Positions 18,194-25,799 of a stretch of 64,000 nt of DNA are shown here, piece by piece (position 1 is the first letter of the stretch; each line of letters starts with the position of its first letter). The position numbers and the translations under genes were made by a program. Below the pieces are notes generated by a model. That model had not been told where the DNA came from. It made no database searches and was given only the letters and a program-made list of their open reading frames with translations. The stretch comes from an uncultured Collinsella sp. (GTDB lineage: Bacteria; Actinomycetota; Coriobacteriia; Coriobacteriales; Coriobacteriaceae): NCBI GenBank assembly GCA_902496845.1, contig CABVCJ010000001.1, positions 13,430 through 77,429 of the forward strand. The letters run 5' to 3'.

Positions 18194-19471
18194 TTGTTTG
18201 AATGTGAACTGCCGTTTGACCACAAGACGTTGCATCTGGAGCTCGAGGATAAGAACTTTGCGGGTGTGATGGAAGGTCATCAAAACGAGTTTAAGACCAC
18301 GAAATCGCAGGAAGAACTGGTAGAGGAGTCGCTTGCCAACCCTTATGGCTCACCTTCGCTCGAGGAGCTTTGCGCTGGCAAGAAGGATATTGTCATCATT
18401 AGCTCCGACCATACGCGCCCCGTTCCCTCGCGTGTGACGATGCCTATTCTGCTGCATCACATCAACTCCGCTGCGCCTGAGGCGCGCGTTCGCATTCTGG
18501 TTGCTACAGGTATGCATCGTCCGTCGACGCACGAGGAGCTCGTCAACAAGTACGGCGAGGAGATCGTTGCCAACGAGGAAATCGTTATGCACGTCGCGAC
18601 TGACGACAGCATGATGAAAAAGATCGGCACCCTGCCTTCTGGTGGCGAGTGCATCATCAACAAGATTGCCGCCGATTGCGATCTGCTGCTTGCCGAGGGC
18701 TTCATTGAGCCGCATTTCTTTGCCGGTTTCTCTGGCAGCCGCAAGTCCGTCCTTCCTGGCATCGCCAGCTACAAGACCATCATGTACAACCACAACGGCC
18801 AGTTTGTGAACGATTCTCATTCGCGCGCCGGCAACCTGTGCCACAACCACGTGAGCGAGGACATGTTTGCCGCTGCCGAGATGGCTCACCTTGCCTTTGT
18901 GCTGAACGTTGTGCTCAACGGCAAGCATGAGGTTATCGGCTCCTTTGCAGGCGACATCCATAAGGCACACGAGGCTGGCTGCGAGTTCGTGAAGAGCCTT
19001 GCCGGCGTTGAGCCCGTCGAGTGCGAGATTGCCATCACCACCAACGGCGGCTACCCGCTCGACCAGAACATCTATCAGGCCGTGAAGGGCATGTGCTCTG
19101 CCGAGGCCACGCTTCCCGAGGGCGGCGTGATCATCGACGTCGCCGGTTGTGCCGACGGCCACGGTGGCGAGGGCTTCTATCACAACATCGCCGACAACGA
19201 TCCGGCGGAGTTTGAGCGTGCCTGCATCGACCGTCCTAAGGACGAGACCCTGCCCGACCAGTGGACGAGCCAGATCTTTGCCCGCATCCTGGCGCATCAC
19301 CCTGTGATCATGGTCACCGACCTGTGCGATCACCAGATGATCAAGGATATGCACATGACGCCGGTCAACACCCTCGATGAGGCGCTCAAGCTCGCCTTTG
19401 AGATGAAGGGTGCCGATGCCAAGGTGGCCGTCATTCCCGATGGCCTGGGCGTTGTCGTCGCTCAGCACTAG
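18194..19471 (+). CDS. larA: Nickel-dependent lactate racemase
   Basis: 425 residues from a TTG start at 18194. With this start, residues known from LarA structures fall at their canonical numbers: His108 (ATGMHRP), His174 (IEPHFFAGF), Lys184 (SGSRKSVLPG, which binds the nickel-pincer nucleotide) and His200 (MYNHNG). The N-terminus CELPFDHKTLHLEL also matches LarA. It interconverts D- and L-lactate (or a related 2-hydroxyacid; LarA homologues vary) using the cofactor made by LarB, LarC and LarE. larD follows after 49 bp, while larB and larC are on the opposite strand nearby. No larE is present in the window. Confidence 0.93.
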   Translation: MFECELPFDHKTLHLELEDKNFAGVMEGHQNEFKTTKSQEELVEESLANPYGSPSLEELCAGKKDIVIISSDHTRPVPSRVTMPILLHHINSAAPEARVRILVATGMHRPSTHEELVNKYGEEIVANEEIVMHVATDDSMMKKIGTLPSGGECIINKIAADCDLLLAEGFIEPHFFAGFSGSRKSVLPGIASYKTIMYNHNGQFVNDSHSRAGNLCHNHVSEDMFAAAEMAHLAFVLNVVLNGKHEVIGSFAGDIHKAHEAGCEFVKSLAGVEPVECEIAITTNGGYPLDQNIYQAVKGMCSAEATLPEGGVIIDVAGCADGHGGEGFYHNIADNDPAEFERACIDRPKDETLPDQWTSQIFARILAHHPVIMVTDLCDHQMIKDMHMTPVNTLDEALKLAFEMKGADAKVAVIPDGLGVVVAQH

Positions 19472-19520
19472 TACGCGGCCTAAACGAATCGTTTATAACC
19501 GACAAGAAAGATAAGGTTTT

Positions 19521-20252
19521 ATGCTTACCAAACTCCTCTGCGAATTCGGCGCAACGGCCCTCATGATTATCTTTGGCGTGGGCGTGCACTGCGATACCGT
19601 GCTCAAGGGCACCAAGTATCAGGGCTCCGGTCATATGTTTGCCATCACCACCTGGTCTTTTGGCATCTCGGTCTGCCTGTTTGTCTTTGGCGGCGCCGTG
19701 TGCATGAACCCGGCTATGGTGCTTGCCCAGTGCATCGTAGGCCTGGTGCCGTGGAGCAGCTGCATCCCCTTCATGATTGCCGATATGCTCGGCGGCTTTG
19801 TGGGCGCTGTAATCGCTTGGCTTATGTACGCCGATGAGTTCAAGGCTTCCGAGGGCGTCGTCGACCCCATTGCCCAGCGCAACATCTTCTCGACCAACCC
19901 CACCACCGAGGGTACGAACTATGCCCGTAATTTCTTCTGCGAGGCTATCTGCACCTTTGTGTTCATCAGCGCCATCCTTGCTGCTGCTAACCGTGCTGGC
20001 GAGAACGTTCTGATGCTCGCCATCTGCGTCGGTCTGATCGTTTGGGCTGTTGGCATGGGCATGGGCGGCATCACCGGCTTCGCCATGAACCAGGCTCGTG
20101 ACCTTGGTCCTCGCATGGCCTATCAGGTGCTGCCGATTAAGCACAAGGCTGACAACAACTGGAAGTACGGCCTGCTCGTTCCTGGCATCGCACCGTTTGT
20201 CGGTGCCGCTCTGGCCGCGCTGTTTGTGCACGGTTTCTTGGGCATGTTCTAG
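19521..20252 (+). CDS. larD: MIP/aquaporin-family channel, LarD-like (lactic acid facilitator)
   Basis: 243 residues with about six membrane helices. The first half-loop motif is NPA (CMNPAMVLAQ). The second is NQA instead of NPA (GFAMNQARDLGPR), but it keeps the RDLGPR tail of aquaglyceroporins. Position directly after larA matches LarD (GlpF-like) of Lactobacillus plantarum, which passes lactic acid through the membrane. Glycerol facilitation cannot be excluded from sequence alone; the assignment to lactate rests on context. It is followed by the second composite hairpin, between convergent genes. Confidence 0.85.
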   Translation: MLTKLLCEFGATALMIIFGVGVHCDTVLKGTKYQGSGHMFAITTWSFGISVCLFVFGGAVCMNPAMVLAQCIVGLVPWSSCIPFMIADMLGGFVGAVIAWLMYADEFKASEGVVDPIAQRNIFSTNPTTEGTNYARNFFCEAICTFVFISAILAAANRAGENVLMLAICVGLIVWAVGMGMGGITGFAMNQARDLGPRMAYQVLPIKHKADNNWKYGLLVPGIAPFVGAALAALFVHGFLGMF

Positions 20253-20273
20253 TCTGAGGCTACATAGTTGTCC

Positions 20274-20398
20274 GCTGGCCGCATGGGGTAACTTCCCAGC
20301 GCGTCCTCGGACATGCAAAAAGGCTCGCTGCGCGCTTCGTGCGGCGAGCCTTTTTGCGTCCTGCGGAATGCGCTGGGAAGTTACCCCATGCGGCCAGC
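20274..20398. repeat. Composite hairpin element, copy 2
   Basis: Outer arms 20274-20302 and 20370-20398 are perfect 29-base complements. The inner motif is the same as in copy 1 (GCGTCCTCGGACATGCAA and TTGCGTCCTGCGGAATGCGC), but the outer arms and the inner stem (AAAGGCTCGC / GCGAGCCTTT) differ in sequence. It sits between the convergent larD and tetR genes. The 135 bp from here to tetR hold no recognisable feature. Confidence 0.88.
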
Positions 20399-20533
20399 TG
20401 CAGGGTCTTTGCTGCGCCCGAGCAAGCAACCCAACATTTATATCTGAATTTGGATGTGGTGGGCGCTTGGTTGTTGGGGGCGTTGAGATGAGGGCGATAC
20501 TTTGGGAAGGGATGACGCCTTGGGAGGAGGCGT

Positions 20534-21073
20534 CTATCTGAAGAGGGGTTTTATGGCTGAGAGGTAGTCTTTGGCTACGTCGGCTTTGTTTGCTTGGAAG
20601 TTGTGCCAGGCCCACCATTGGACCATTCCTACGAAGCTTGAGGCTATGTGGTGTAGTAGGAAGCTGCGGTCCATGGTGGCGGCGGGGCCGTTTGGGTCGG
20701 TGGGGACGGTTTCGGCTGCTCGTGACATGATGGTCTTGCGTAGGCTGTCGGCGAAGACGCGTGAGCCGGCGCCGGCTACGAGGGCTCGAACGCCCTGGCG
20801 ACGCTCCCAGAGGTTGTTGAGAATGTGCTCGACCTGCACGAGTGGGTCGTCGAGTGGTGTGCCATCGTCGTCGAGGGCGTGGGTGCAGATGTCGCTCACG
20901 AGCTCGGACAGTAGGTCGTCTTTGCTCTTAAAGAGACCGTAGAATGTCGCGCGGCCTACGTGAGCGCGTGCGATGATGTCGCCGACGGTGATCTTGCCGT
21001 AGTCTTCTTCGCACAGCAATTCGGAGAATGCCGAAACGATGGCGGCGCGGCTTTTTGCCTTGCGGGCGTCCAT
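20534..21073 (-). CDS. TetR-family transcriptional regulator of the lar region
   Basis: 179 residues from the ATG at 21073; a longer frame upstream runs antisense to nothing meaningful and overlaps larC. The N-terminal helix-turn-helix is clear: KITVGDIIARAHVGRATFYG, then LFKSKDDLLSELVSDI. The C-terminal domain is of the TetR_C type seen in small AcrR-like proteins. It starts 2 bp after the larC stop, so larB-larC-tetR form one operon. A perfect 11-bp inverted repeat at the operon promoter (22806-22839) is a plausible operator. Ligand unknown. Confidence 0.85.
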   Translation of the reverse strand: MDARKAKSRAAIVSAFSELLCEEDYGKITVGDIIARAHVGRATFYGLFKSKDDLLSELVSDICTHALDDDGTPLDDPLVQVEHILNNLWERRQGVRALVAGAGSRVFADSLRKTIMSRAAETVPTDPNGPAATMDRSFLLHHIASSFVGMVQWWAWHNFQANKADVAKDYLSAIKPLFR

Positions 21074-21075
21074 GG

Positions 21076-21984
21076 CTATGCGTCCGCGTGAACGAGCAGG
21101 CAGCGGAGCGTGCCGGAGCAGTCCTCGTAGGGGCGCTTGCCGGCGCCGTAGCCGACGGCCTCGATGCGGTAGCGGACTGGCAGGTGCTCGGACGTACGCA
21201 GTGCGGCGACGATGGCGGCGCCCGTGGGCGTCACGAGCTCGCCGGCGACCGGTGCGGGCGTGAGGGCGATATTGCCTGCTTGGCATAGGTTGACGACGGC
21301 GGGCACCGGGATGGGCATAAAGCCGTGGGCACAGTGGATGGTGCCGTGACCCTCGGAGAGCGACTCGACAACAATATCCTCGATACCCAGGTCATCGAGG
21401 CAGATGGCGACCGAGCAGACGTCGACGATGGAATCGATGGCGCCTACCTCGTGGAACATGACGGTCTCGGGCGTTTTGCCGTGAGCCTTGGCCTCGGCGG
21501 CGGCGAGCGCGGTAAAGATGGCGATCGCGCGTCGCTTGGCGCCATCGCTTAGCTGTGAGCCGTCGATGATCGTCGTGACATCGGCCAAAGAGCGGTGGTG
21601 ATGGTGGTGGGCGTGATGGTGACCCTCGTGGTCGTGGTCGTGGCCATGTGCGTGCTCATGGCGGTGCTCGTGTTCGTGTTCGCCATGATCATGATGCTCA
21701 TGCTCATGTGTGTGCTCGCCAGCTGCTTCGTTGCCGTAGAGCCAGGCCATGTCGTGATCATGGTTCTCGAGCTCCTCTGCCAGCTGAACGTCAAAGTCGC
21801 AGGCGTCGATGCCATGCTTGTTTACGCGGGTGACGGCAATCTCAAAGCCGCCGACCGGCAGCGTGGCGAGCTGTTCGCGCAGGTGCTCCTCGCTGGCGCC
21901 CAGGTCGAGCAGGGCTGCGACGGTCATGTCGCCGCTGATGCCCGAGGTGCCGTTGATGATAAGCGTGTGCTGATGGTTGGACAT
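21076..21984 (-). CDS. larC: Nickel-pincer cofactor biosynthesis protein LarC, N-terminal (LarC1) part only
   Basis: 302 residues. It opens with LIINGTSGISGDMTVAALLD, the LarC start, and continues through KTPETVMFHEVGAIDSIVD and ALTPAPVAGELVTPTGAAI. Residues about 75-135 are an extraordinary His/Asp/Glu-rich loop (runs such as EHEHHDHGEHEHEH and HHHAHHHHH), a nickel store typical of LarC but very long here. The protein ends shortly after VGYGAG. Full LarC proteins have about 400 residues, with a C-terminal LarC2 domain needed for nickel insertion; no LarC2 follows, because tetR starts at once. GGAG at 21987-21991 on the coding strand is the ribosome binding site. Confidence 0.88.
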   Translation of the reverse strand: MSNHQHTLIINGTSGISGDMTVAALLDLGASEEHLREQLATLPVGGFEIAVTRVNKHGIDACDFDVQLAEELENHDHDMAWLYGNEAAGEHTHEHEHHDHGEHEHEHRHEHAHGHDHDHEGHHHAHHHHHRSLADVTTIIDGSQLSDGAKRRAIAIFTALAAAEAKAHGKTPETVMFHEVGAIDSIVDVCSVAICLDDLGIEDIVVESLSEGHGTIHCAHGFMPIPVPAVVNLCQAGNIALTPAPVAGELVTPTGAAIVAALRTSEHLPVRYRIEAVGYGAGKRPYEDCSGTLRCLLVHADA

Positions 21985-21994
21985 AGAATGCTCC

Positions 21995-22761
21995 TTAACG
22001 GGCGCAGGGCGTGCCGGCGCTCAAATGATTGATAAGACTTGCCTGGTAGGCGGCGCCGAAGCCATTGTCGATGTTGACGACTGAAACGCCGCTGGCGCAG
22101 GAGTTGAGCATGGCGAGCAGTGCGGCCACGCCGCCAAAGCTCGCGCCATAGCCCACGCTGGTGGGGACGGCGATGACCGGACAGCTCACAAGGCCGCCGA
22201 TAACGCTCGCCAGGGCGCCTTCCATGCCGGCGATGGCGATGACCACCTGCGCCTGGGCAAGTTCCTTAGCATGAGCGAGCAGGCGGTGCAGGCCGGCGAC
22301 ACCTACGTCGTAGAGTCGATTGACCTCGTTGCCGTAGAACTCGGCTGTCAGTGCCGCCTCTTCGGCGACGGGCAGGTCGCTCGTGCCGGCGCAGGCGACG
22401 ACGATGCGTCCGTTGCCGGTAGGGGAGGGCTTGCCACCCACCAGGGCGAGCTGGGCGTCCGGGACATATCCCAGGTCGATGTCGTTGCCAAGAAGCTCAG
22501 CGGTGCGCGCGGCTTTTTCGGCATCCAAGCGTGTGACTAGGATGCGCTCCTGGCCGGCATCGCGCAGCGCTTCGATAATGGCGGCAATCTGCTCGGCGGT
22601 TTTACCTCGCCGGCTCCCTGGCGCACTCCGCGCGAAAGATCGAGCTGTGCAAAGCCCAAATCGGCGGTCGGAGCCGTCTGGATGCGCGTGAGGGCGTCGG
22701 CAGGGGTGACTGATCCGCCGGCAACATCGCTCAGCAGCTGCTCAAGATCTCGCTTATCCAT
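21995..22761 (-). pseudogene. larB: LarB (NaAD carboxylase of nickel-pincer cofactor synthesis), single-base frameshift
   Basis: Two frames together make one LarB. The first runs from ATG 22761 ([28 protein letters not shown] upstream) to [13 protein letters not shown]. The second resumes as [20 protein letters not shown] and goes on to the stop at 21995, with the AIR-carboxylase-like region [14 protein letters not shown] and [12 protein letters not shown]. One extra A in the A4 tract (T4 on the plus strand, 22600-22603) would restore a protein of about 255 residues, the normal size. As written, translation stops after 74 codons. Either a real mutation or a sequencing indel. Confidence 0.85.
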
Positions 22762-22805
22762 ATATGTTCCCTTCGACGGCGCAAAGTCTAGCACTCAAAG
22801 GGTAT

Positions 22806-22843
22806 GTTTCCGAACACTAAGACAAAATTGTTCGGAAACTATA
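22806..22843 (-). promoter_or_regulatory. larB-larC-tetR promoter with perfect inverted repeat (candidate TetR operator)
   Basis: GTTTCCGAACA (22806-22816) and TGTTCGGAAAC (22829-22839) are perfect 11-bp complements with a 12-bp spacer. On the minus strand a TATAGT -10 (22838-22843) abuts the repeat, so a bound repressor would cover the start of transcription. The operon ends in a tetR gene, which suggests autoregulation. Confidence 0.6.
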
Positions 22844-22875
22844 GGACGGACTGATTCAATTGTTAGACGGATCGG

Positions 22876-23511
22876 CTAGTCGCGCAGGATGATGTCCATG
22901 GCGAGCATCAGGTTGCGCTCGTCGATGGCAAACGGGGCGGCTTCGCGCGTCTTGGGCTTGGCGCAAAACGCGATGCCCGTGCCCGCGGCCTGGATCATGG
23001 GGATGTCGTTTGCCCCGTCGCCAATAGCGACCGTGTGGGCCATGTCGGCGCCGCACTCAACTGCCCAGTCCAGCAGCTGGATGAGCTTGGACTCCTTGGT
23101 CACAATCTCGGCAGCCAACTTACCGGTAAGCTTGCCGTCCACGACCTCTAGGCGGTTGGCCAGGCAAAAATCGATGCCCGCGGCGGCTGCGATCTTGTCA
23201 GCGACCTCGTGGAAGCCGCCGCTTACCACGCCGACCTTCCAGCCCTTGCTGTGTGCCGAGCGCACAAGCTCCAGCGCGCCGGGGGTAAATGTCACGCGCT
23301 CAAAAGTGCGCTCGAACACGCTCTCATCCAAGCCGGCAAGCAGCCCCACGCGCTCCTCGAGCGCTTGCTTAAAGTCCAGCTCGCCGCGCATGGCGCGTTC
23401 GGTGATTTGCGCCACCTGCTCGCCCACGCCTGCCTCCTCGCCCAACAGATCGATGACCTCCTGGTTGATGAGCGTGGAGTCGATATCCATAACAATGAGG
23501 CGTGCAGTCAT
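22876..23511 (-). CDS. serB: Phosphoserine phosphatase
   Basis: 211 residues from ATG 23511, with GGAAAGG upstream; an ATG 15 codons earlier adds a non-homologous extension. HAD-superfamily motifs: I, MDIDSTLINQE (DxDxT nucleophile); II, VGVVSGGFHEV; III/IV, KESKLIQLLD and AIGDGANDIPM. The segment between motifs I and II matches SerB (EEAGVGEQVAQITERAMRG). Last step of serine biosynthesis, in the cytoplasm. It reads in the same direction as the lar operon, but the promoter for larB lies between them. Confidence 0.94.
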   Translation of the reverse strand: MTARLIVMDIDSTLINQEVIDLLGEEAGVGEQVAQITERAMRGELDFKQALEERVGLLAGLDESVFERTFERVTFTPGALELVRSAHSKGWKVGVVSGGFHEVADKIAAAAGIDFCLANRLEVVDGKLTGKLAAEIVTKESKLIQLLDWAVECGADMAHTVAIGDGANDIPMIQAAGTGIAFCAKPKTREAAPFAIDERNLMLAMDIILRD

Positions 23512-23767
23512 GACGGGCCTTTCCAAGTGCTGTTTTATTGGGGCATATTGTCGCACGTGACGAGCGCGGGCGGGTGCCGCGGTGCGTCAATTGTTTCGTC
23601 TCCGTCAAGTCTTTGGGCAGGAGTTACTTTTCCGCGGCACATCGACACAGGTGCGATAAGATAGAACGCCATGTCTGGCTGCGCGGTTTACGCAGGCTGG
23701 GCAAATCTGTACGACGCCGCCCGGAACGACACGGGGCGGCACAGATCCATAAAGGAGGATCACTGGT

Positions 23768-25555
23768 ATGAGCCAGACCCGTCCCATCGACGAGCATTCC
23801 ATGCACACCCGTACCTGCGGCGAGCTTCGCCGCGAGAACGTGGGCGAAGAGGTCACCCTCACCGGTTGGGTGAGCCGTCGCCGCGACCACGGCGGCCTTA
23901 TCTTCTGCGATCTTCGCGACCGCGAGGGCATCACGCAGCTCACCTTCGACCCCGAGCACTCCGACGGCGACGCCTTTAAGATCGCCGAGACCATGCGTCC
24001 CGAGTGGCCCATCAAGATCCACGGCGTCGTGCGCTCCCGTGGCGAGGAGACCACCAACACCAAGCTCGCGACCGGCGAGATCGAGGTCCTGACCGACCAC
24101 GCCGAGGTTCTCAACACGTCCGTCACCCCGCCGTTCCAGATCGAGGACGGCATCGAGACCAGCGAGGACACCCGCCTGCGCTATCGCTATCTGGACCTCC
24201 GCCGTCCCGAGATGATGGCCAACCTCAAGCTACGCTCCGACTTTACCTTTGCCATTCGCGAGGCACTGCACAACCGTGAGTTCATGGAGGTCGAGACGCC
24301 CTCCCTGTTCAAGTCCACGCCCGAGGGCGCCCGCGACTTCATCGTTCCCAGCCGCATCCAGCCGGGCAACTTCTACGCCCTGCCGCAGTCCCCGCAGCTT
24401 CTGAAGCAGCTGCTCATGGTCGGTGGCGTCGAGCGCTACTACCAGGTTGCCAAGTGCTTCCGCGACGAGGACCTGCGTGCCGACCGTCAGCCCGAGTTCA
24501 CCCAGGTCGATATCGAGATGTCTTTCGTGGACCAGAACGACGTTATGAGCGCGCTCGAAGAAGTCCTGTCCGATGCCTTCGGTCGCATGGGTGTCGAGAT
24601 GCCCACGCCGCTGCGTCGCATGGACTACTGGGAGGCCATGGACACCTATGGCTCCGACAAGCCCGATACCCGCTATGGCATGCACCTGGTCGACCTGACC
24701 GACATCTTTGCCAACTCCAAGTTCAAGGTCTTTGCGACTGCCGCAAACGAGGAGGGCTCTGTCGTCAAGGCCATTAACGCCAAGGGCGCCGGTGCCTGGG
24801 CACGTGCCAAGATCGATAAGCTCGCCGGCGTGGCCTCCACGTTTGGCGCCAAGGGCCTGGCCTGGATTGCTTTCCGCGAGGACGGCTCCATCAACAGCCC
24901 CATCGTCAAGTTCTTCTCGGACGAGGAGATGGCCGCTCTGCGCGAGCGTATGGACGTCGAGCCCGGCGACCTTGTGATGTTCGCCGCCGGCCCGCGCCTG
25001 CTCTCTGACGAGATCCTGGGCGGCATGCGTTCCCACATGGCCAATGCGCTCGAGATCAAGCGCGAGGGCCACGACTTCCTGTGGGTCATCAACTTCCCGC
25101 TGTTCCACTGGGATGAGGACCGCAAGGCCTATGCTGCCGAGCACCAGCCGTTCACTCTGCCGACCGAGACCGACATCGCCAAGATCGAGGCCGACCCGTT
25201 GGCAGCCGGTTCCTGTACCTACGACTTTGTTATGGACGGCTTTGAGGCCGGCGGCGGTGGTATGCGAATCCACAACGCCGAGATGCAGATGTCCATGCTC
25301 AAGCTCCTGGGCTTTACCGAGGAGCGCGCCGAGTCGCAGTTCGGCTTCCTCATGGAGGCGCTCAAGTTTGGTGCGCCCCCGATGGGCGGTTTCGCTCTGG
25401 GCCTGGACCGCGTGTGCATGCTGCTCACCGGCTCCGACTCCATCCGCGACGTCATGGCGTTCCCCAAGACGGCCAGCGGCTCCGACCTCATGTCGGGCGC
25501 CCCGAGTGCCGTTAGCGGCGCCCAGCTCAAGGACGTCAGCCTGCGCCTGATGTAG
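23768..25555 (+). CDS. aspS: Aspartate--tRNA ligase (bacterial type)
   Basis: 595 residues, with AAAGGAGG 8 nt before the ATG. It has an N-terminal OB-fold anticodon-binding domain (EEVTLTGWVSRRRDHGGLIF) and class II motif 1 in the region LRLRYRYLDLRRP. Motif 2 is YYQVAKCFRDEDLRADRQPE. The bacterial GAD insertion covers about residues 290-400, and motif 3 is GGFALGLDRVCMLLTG. The ending SGAPSAVSGAQLKD is the typical AspRS tail. No T-box was seen in the 200-bp leader. A strong terminator follows. Confidence 0.97.
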   Translation: MSQTRPIDEHSMHTRTCGELRRENVGEEVTLTGWVSRRRDHGGLIFCDLRDREGITQLTFDPEHSDGDAFKIAETMRPEWPIKIHGVVRSRGEETTNTKLATGEIEVLTDHAEVLNTSVTPPFQIEDGIETSEDTRLRYRYLDLRRPEMMANLKLRSDFTFAIREALHNREFMEVETPSLFKSTPEGARDFIVPSRIQPGNFYALPQSPQLLKQLLMVGGVERYYQVAKCFRDEDLRADRQPEFTQVDIEMSFVDQNDVMSALEEVLSDAFGRMGVEMPTPLRRMDYWEAMDTYGSDKPDTRYGMHLVDLTDIFANSKFKVFATAANEEGSVVKAINAKGAGAWARAKIDKLAGVASTFGAKGLAWIAFREDGSINSPIVKFFSDEEMAALRERMDVEPGDLVMFAAGPRLLSDEILGGMRSHMANALEIKREGHDFLWVINFPLFHWDEDRKAYAAEHQPFTLPTETDIAKIEADPLAAGSCTYDFVMDGFEAGGGGMRIHNAEMQMSMLKLLGFTEERAESQFGFLMEALKFGAPPMGGFALGLDRVCMLLTGSDSIRDVMAFPKTASGSDLMSGAPSAVSGAQLKDVSLRLM

Positions 25556-25578
25556 GCAAGCGGCTACATATTGCTTGC

Positions 25579-25615
25579 AACGAGGGAAGGACGCGTGCCT
25601 TCCCTCGTTTTTTAT
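25579..25615 (+). terminator. Intrinsic terminator of aspS
   Basis: Perfect 12-bp arms AACGAGGGAAGG / CCTTCCCTCGTT followed by TTTTT, 23 bp after the stop. Confidence 0.92.
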
Positions 25616-25687
25616 GTCGTGACGTCATGGTTTGGAGGCTTGCCGTCGTGCGCCGGGAAACTACAACCCGGAATCTGCGTCCAGAAG

Positions 25688-25736
25688 GGGTCGCGCTTTC
25701 CCAAAGGGGGTCCTCTGGGAAAGCGCGACCCAGAAT
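25688..25736. repeat. GC-rich inverted repeat
   Basis: GGGTCGCGCTTTCCC and its complement GGGAAAGCGCGACCC flank AAAGGGGGTCCTCT. There is no U-tract on either side. It lies between the aspS terminator and the LacI terminator. Confidence 0.7.
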
Positions 25737-25749
25737 TCGGCAAAATAAT

Positions 25750-25793
25750 GGGGCAGGCTTTCCGTAACAACTGTCTGGCGGAAAGCCTGCCCC
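25750..25793 (-). terminator. Terminator of the LacI-type regulator gene
   Basis: Perfect 15-bp arms 25750-25764 and 25779-25793 just past the stop of the minus-strand regulator gene. On that strand it is followed by ATTATTTTG. Confidence 0.8.
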
Positions 25794-25799
25794 AATTTC

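Noticed and set aside
17956..18201. 81-codon open frame upstream of larA
   Set aside because: Arg/Ser/Cys-rich, runs through a hairpin and overlaps the larA start; no ribosome binding site or homology.
22535..22761. Programmed frameshift in larB
   Set aside because: The A4 tract lacks a clear slippery heptamer with a stimulatory structure, and known programmed shifting in this pathway concerns larC, so a mutation or sequencing indel is more likely.
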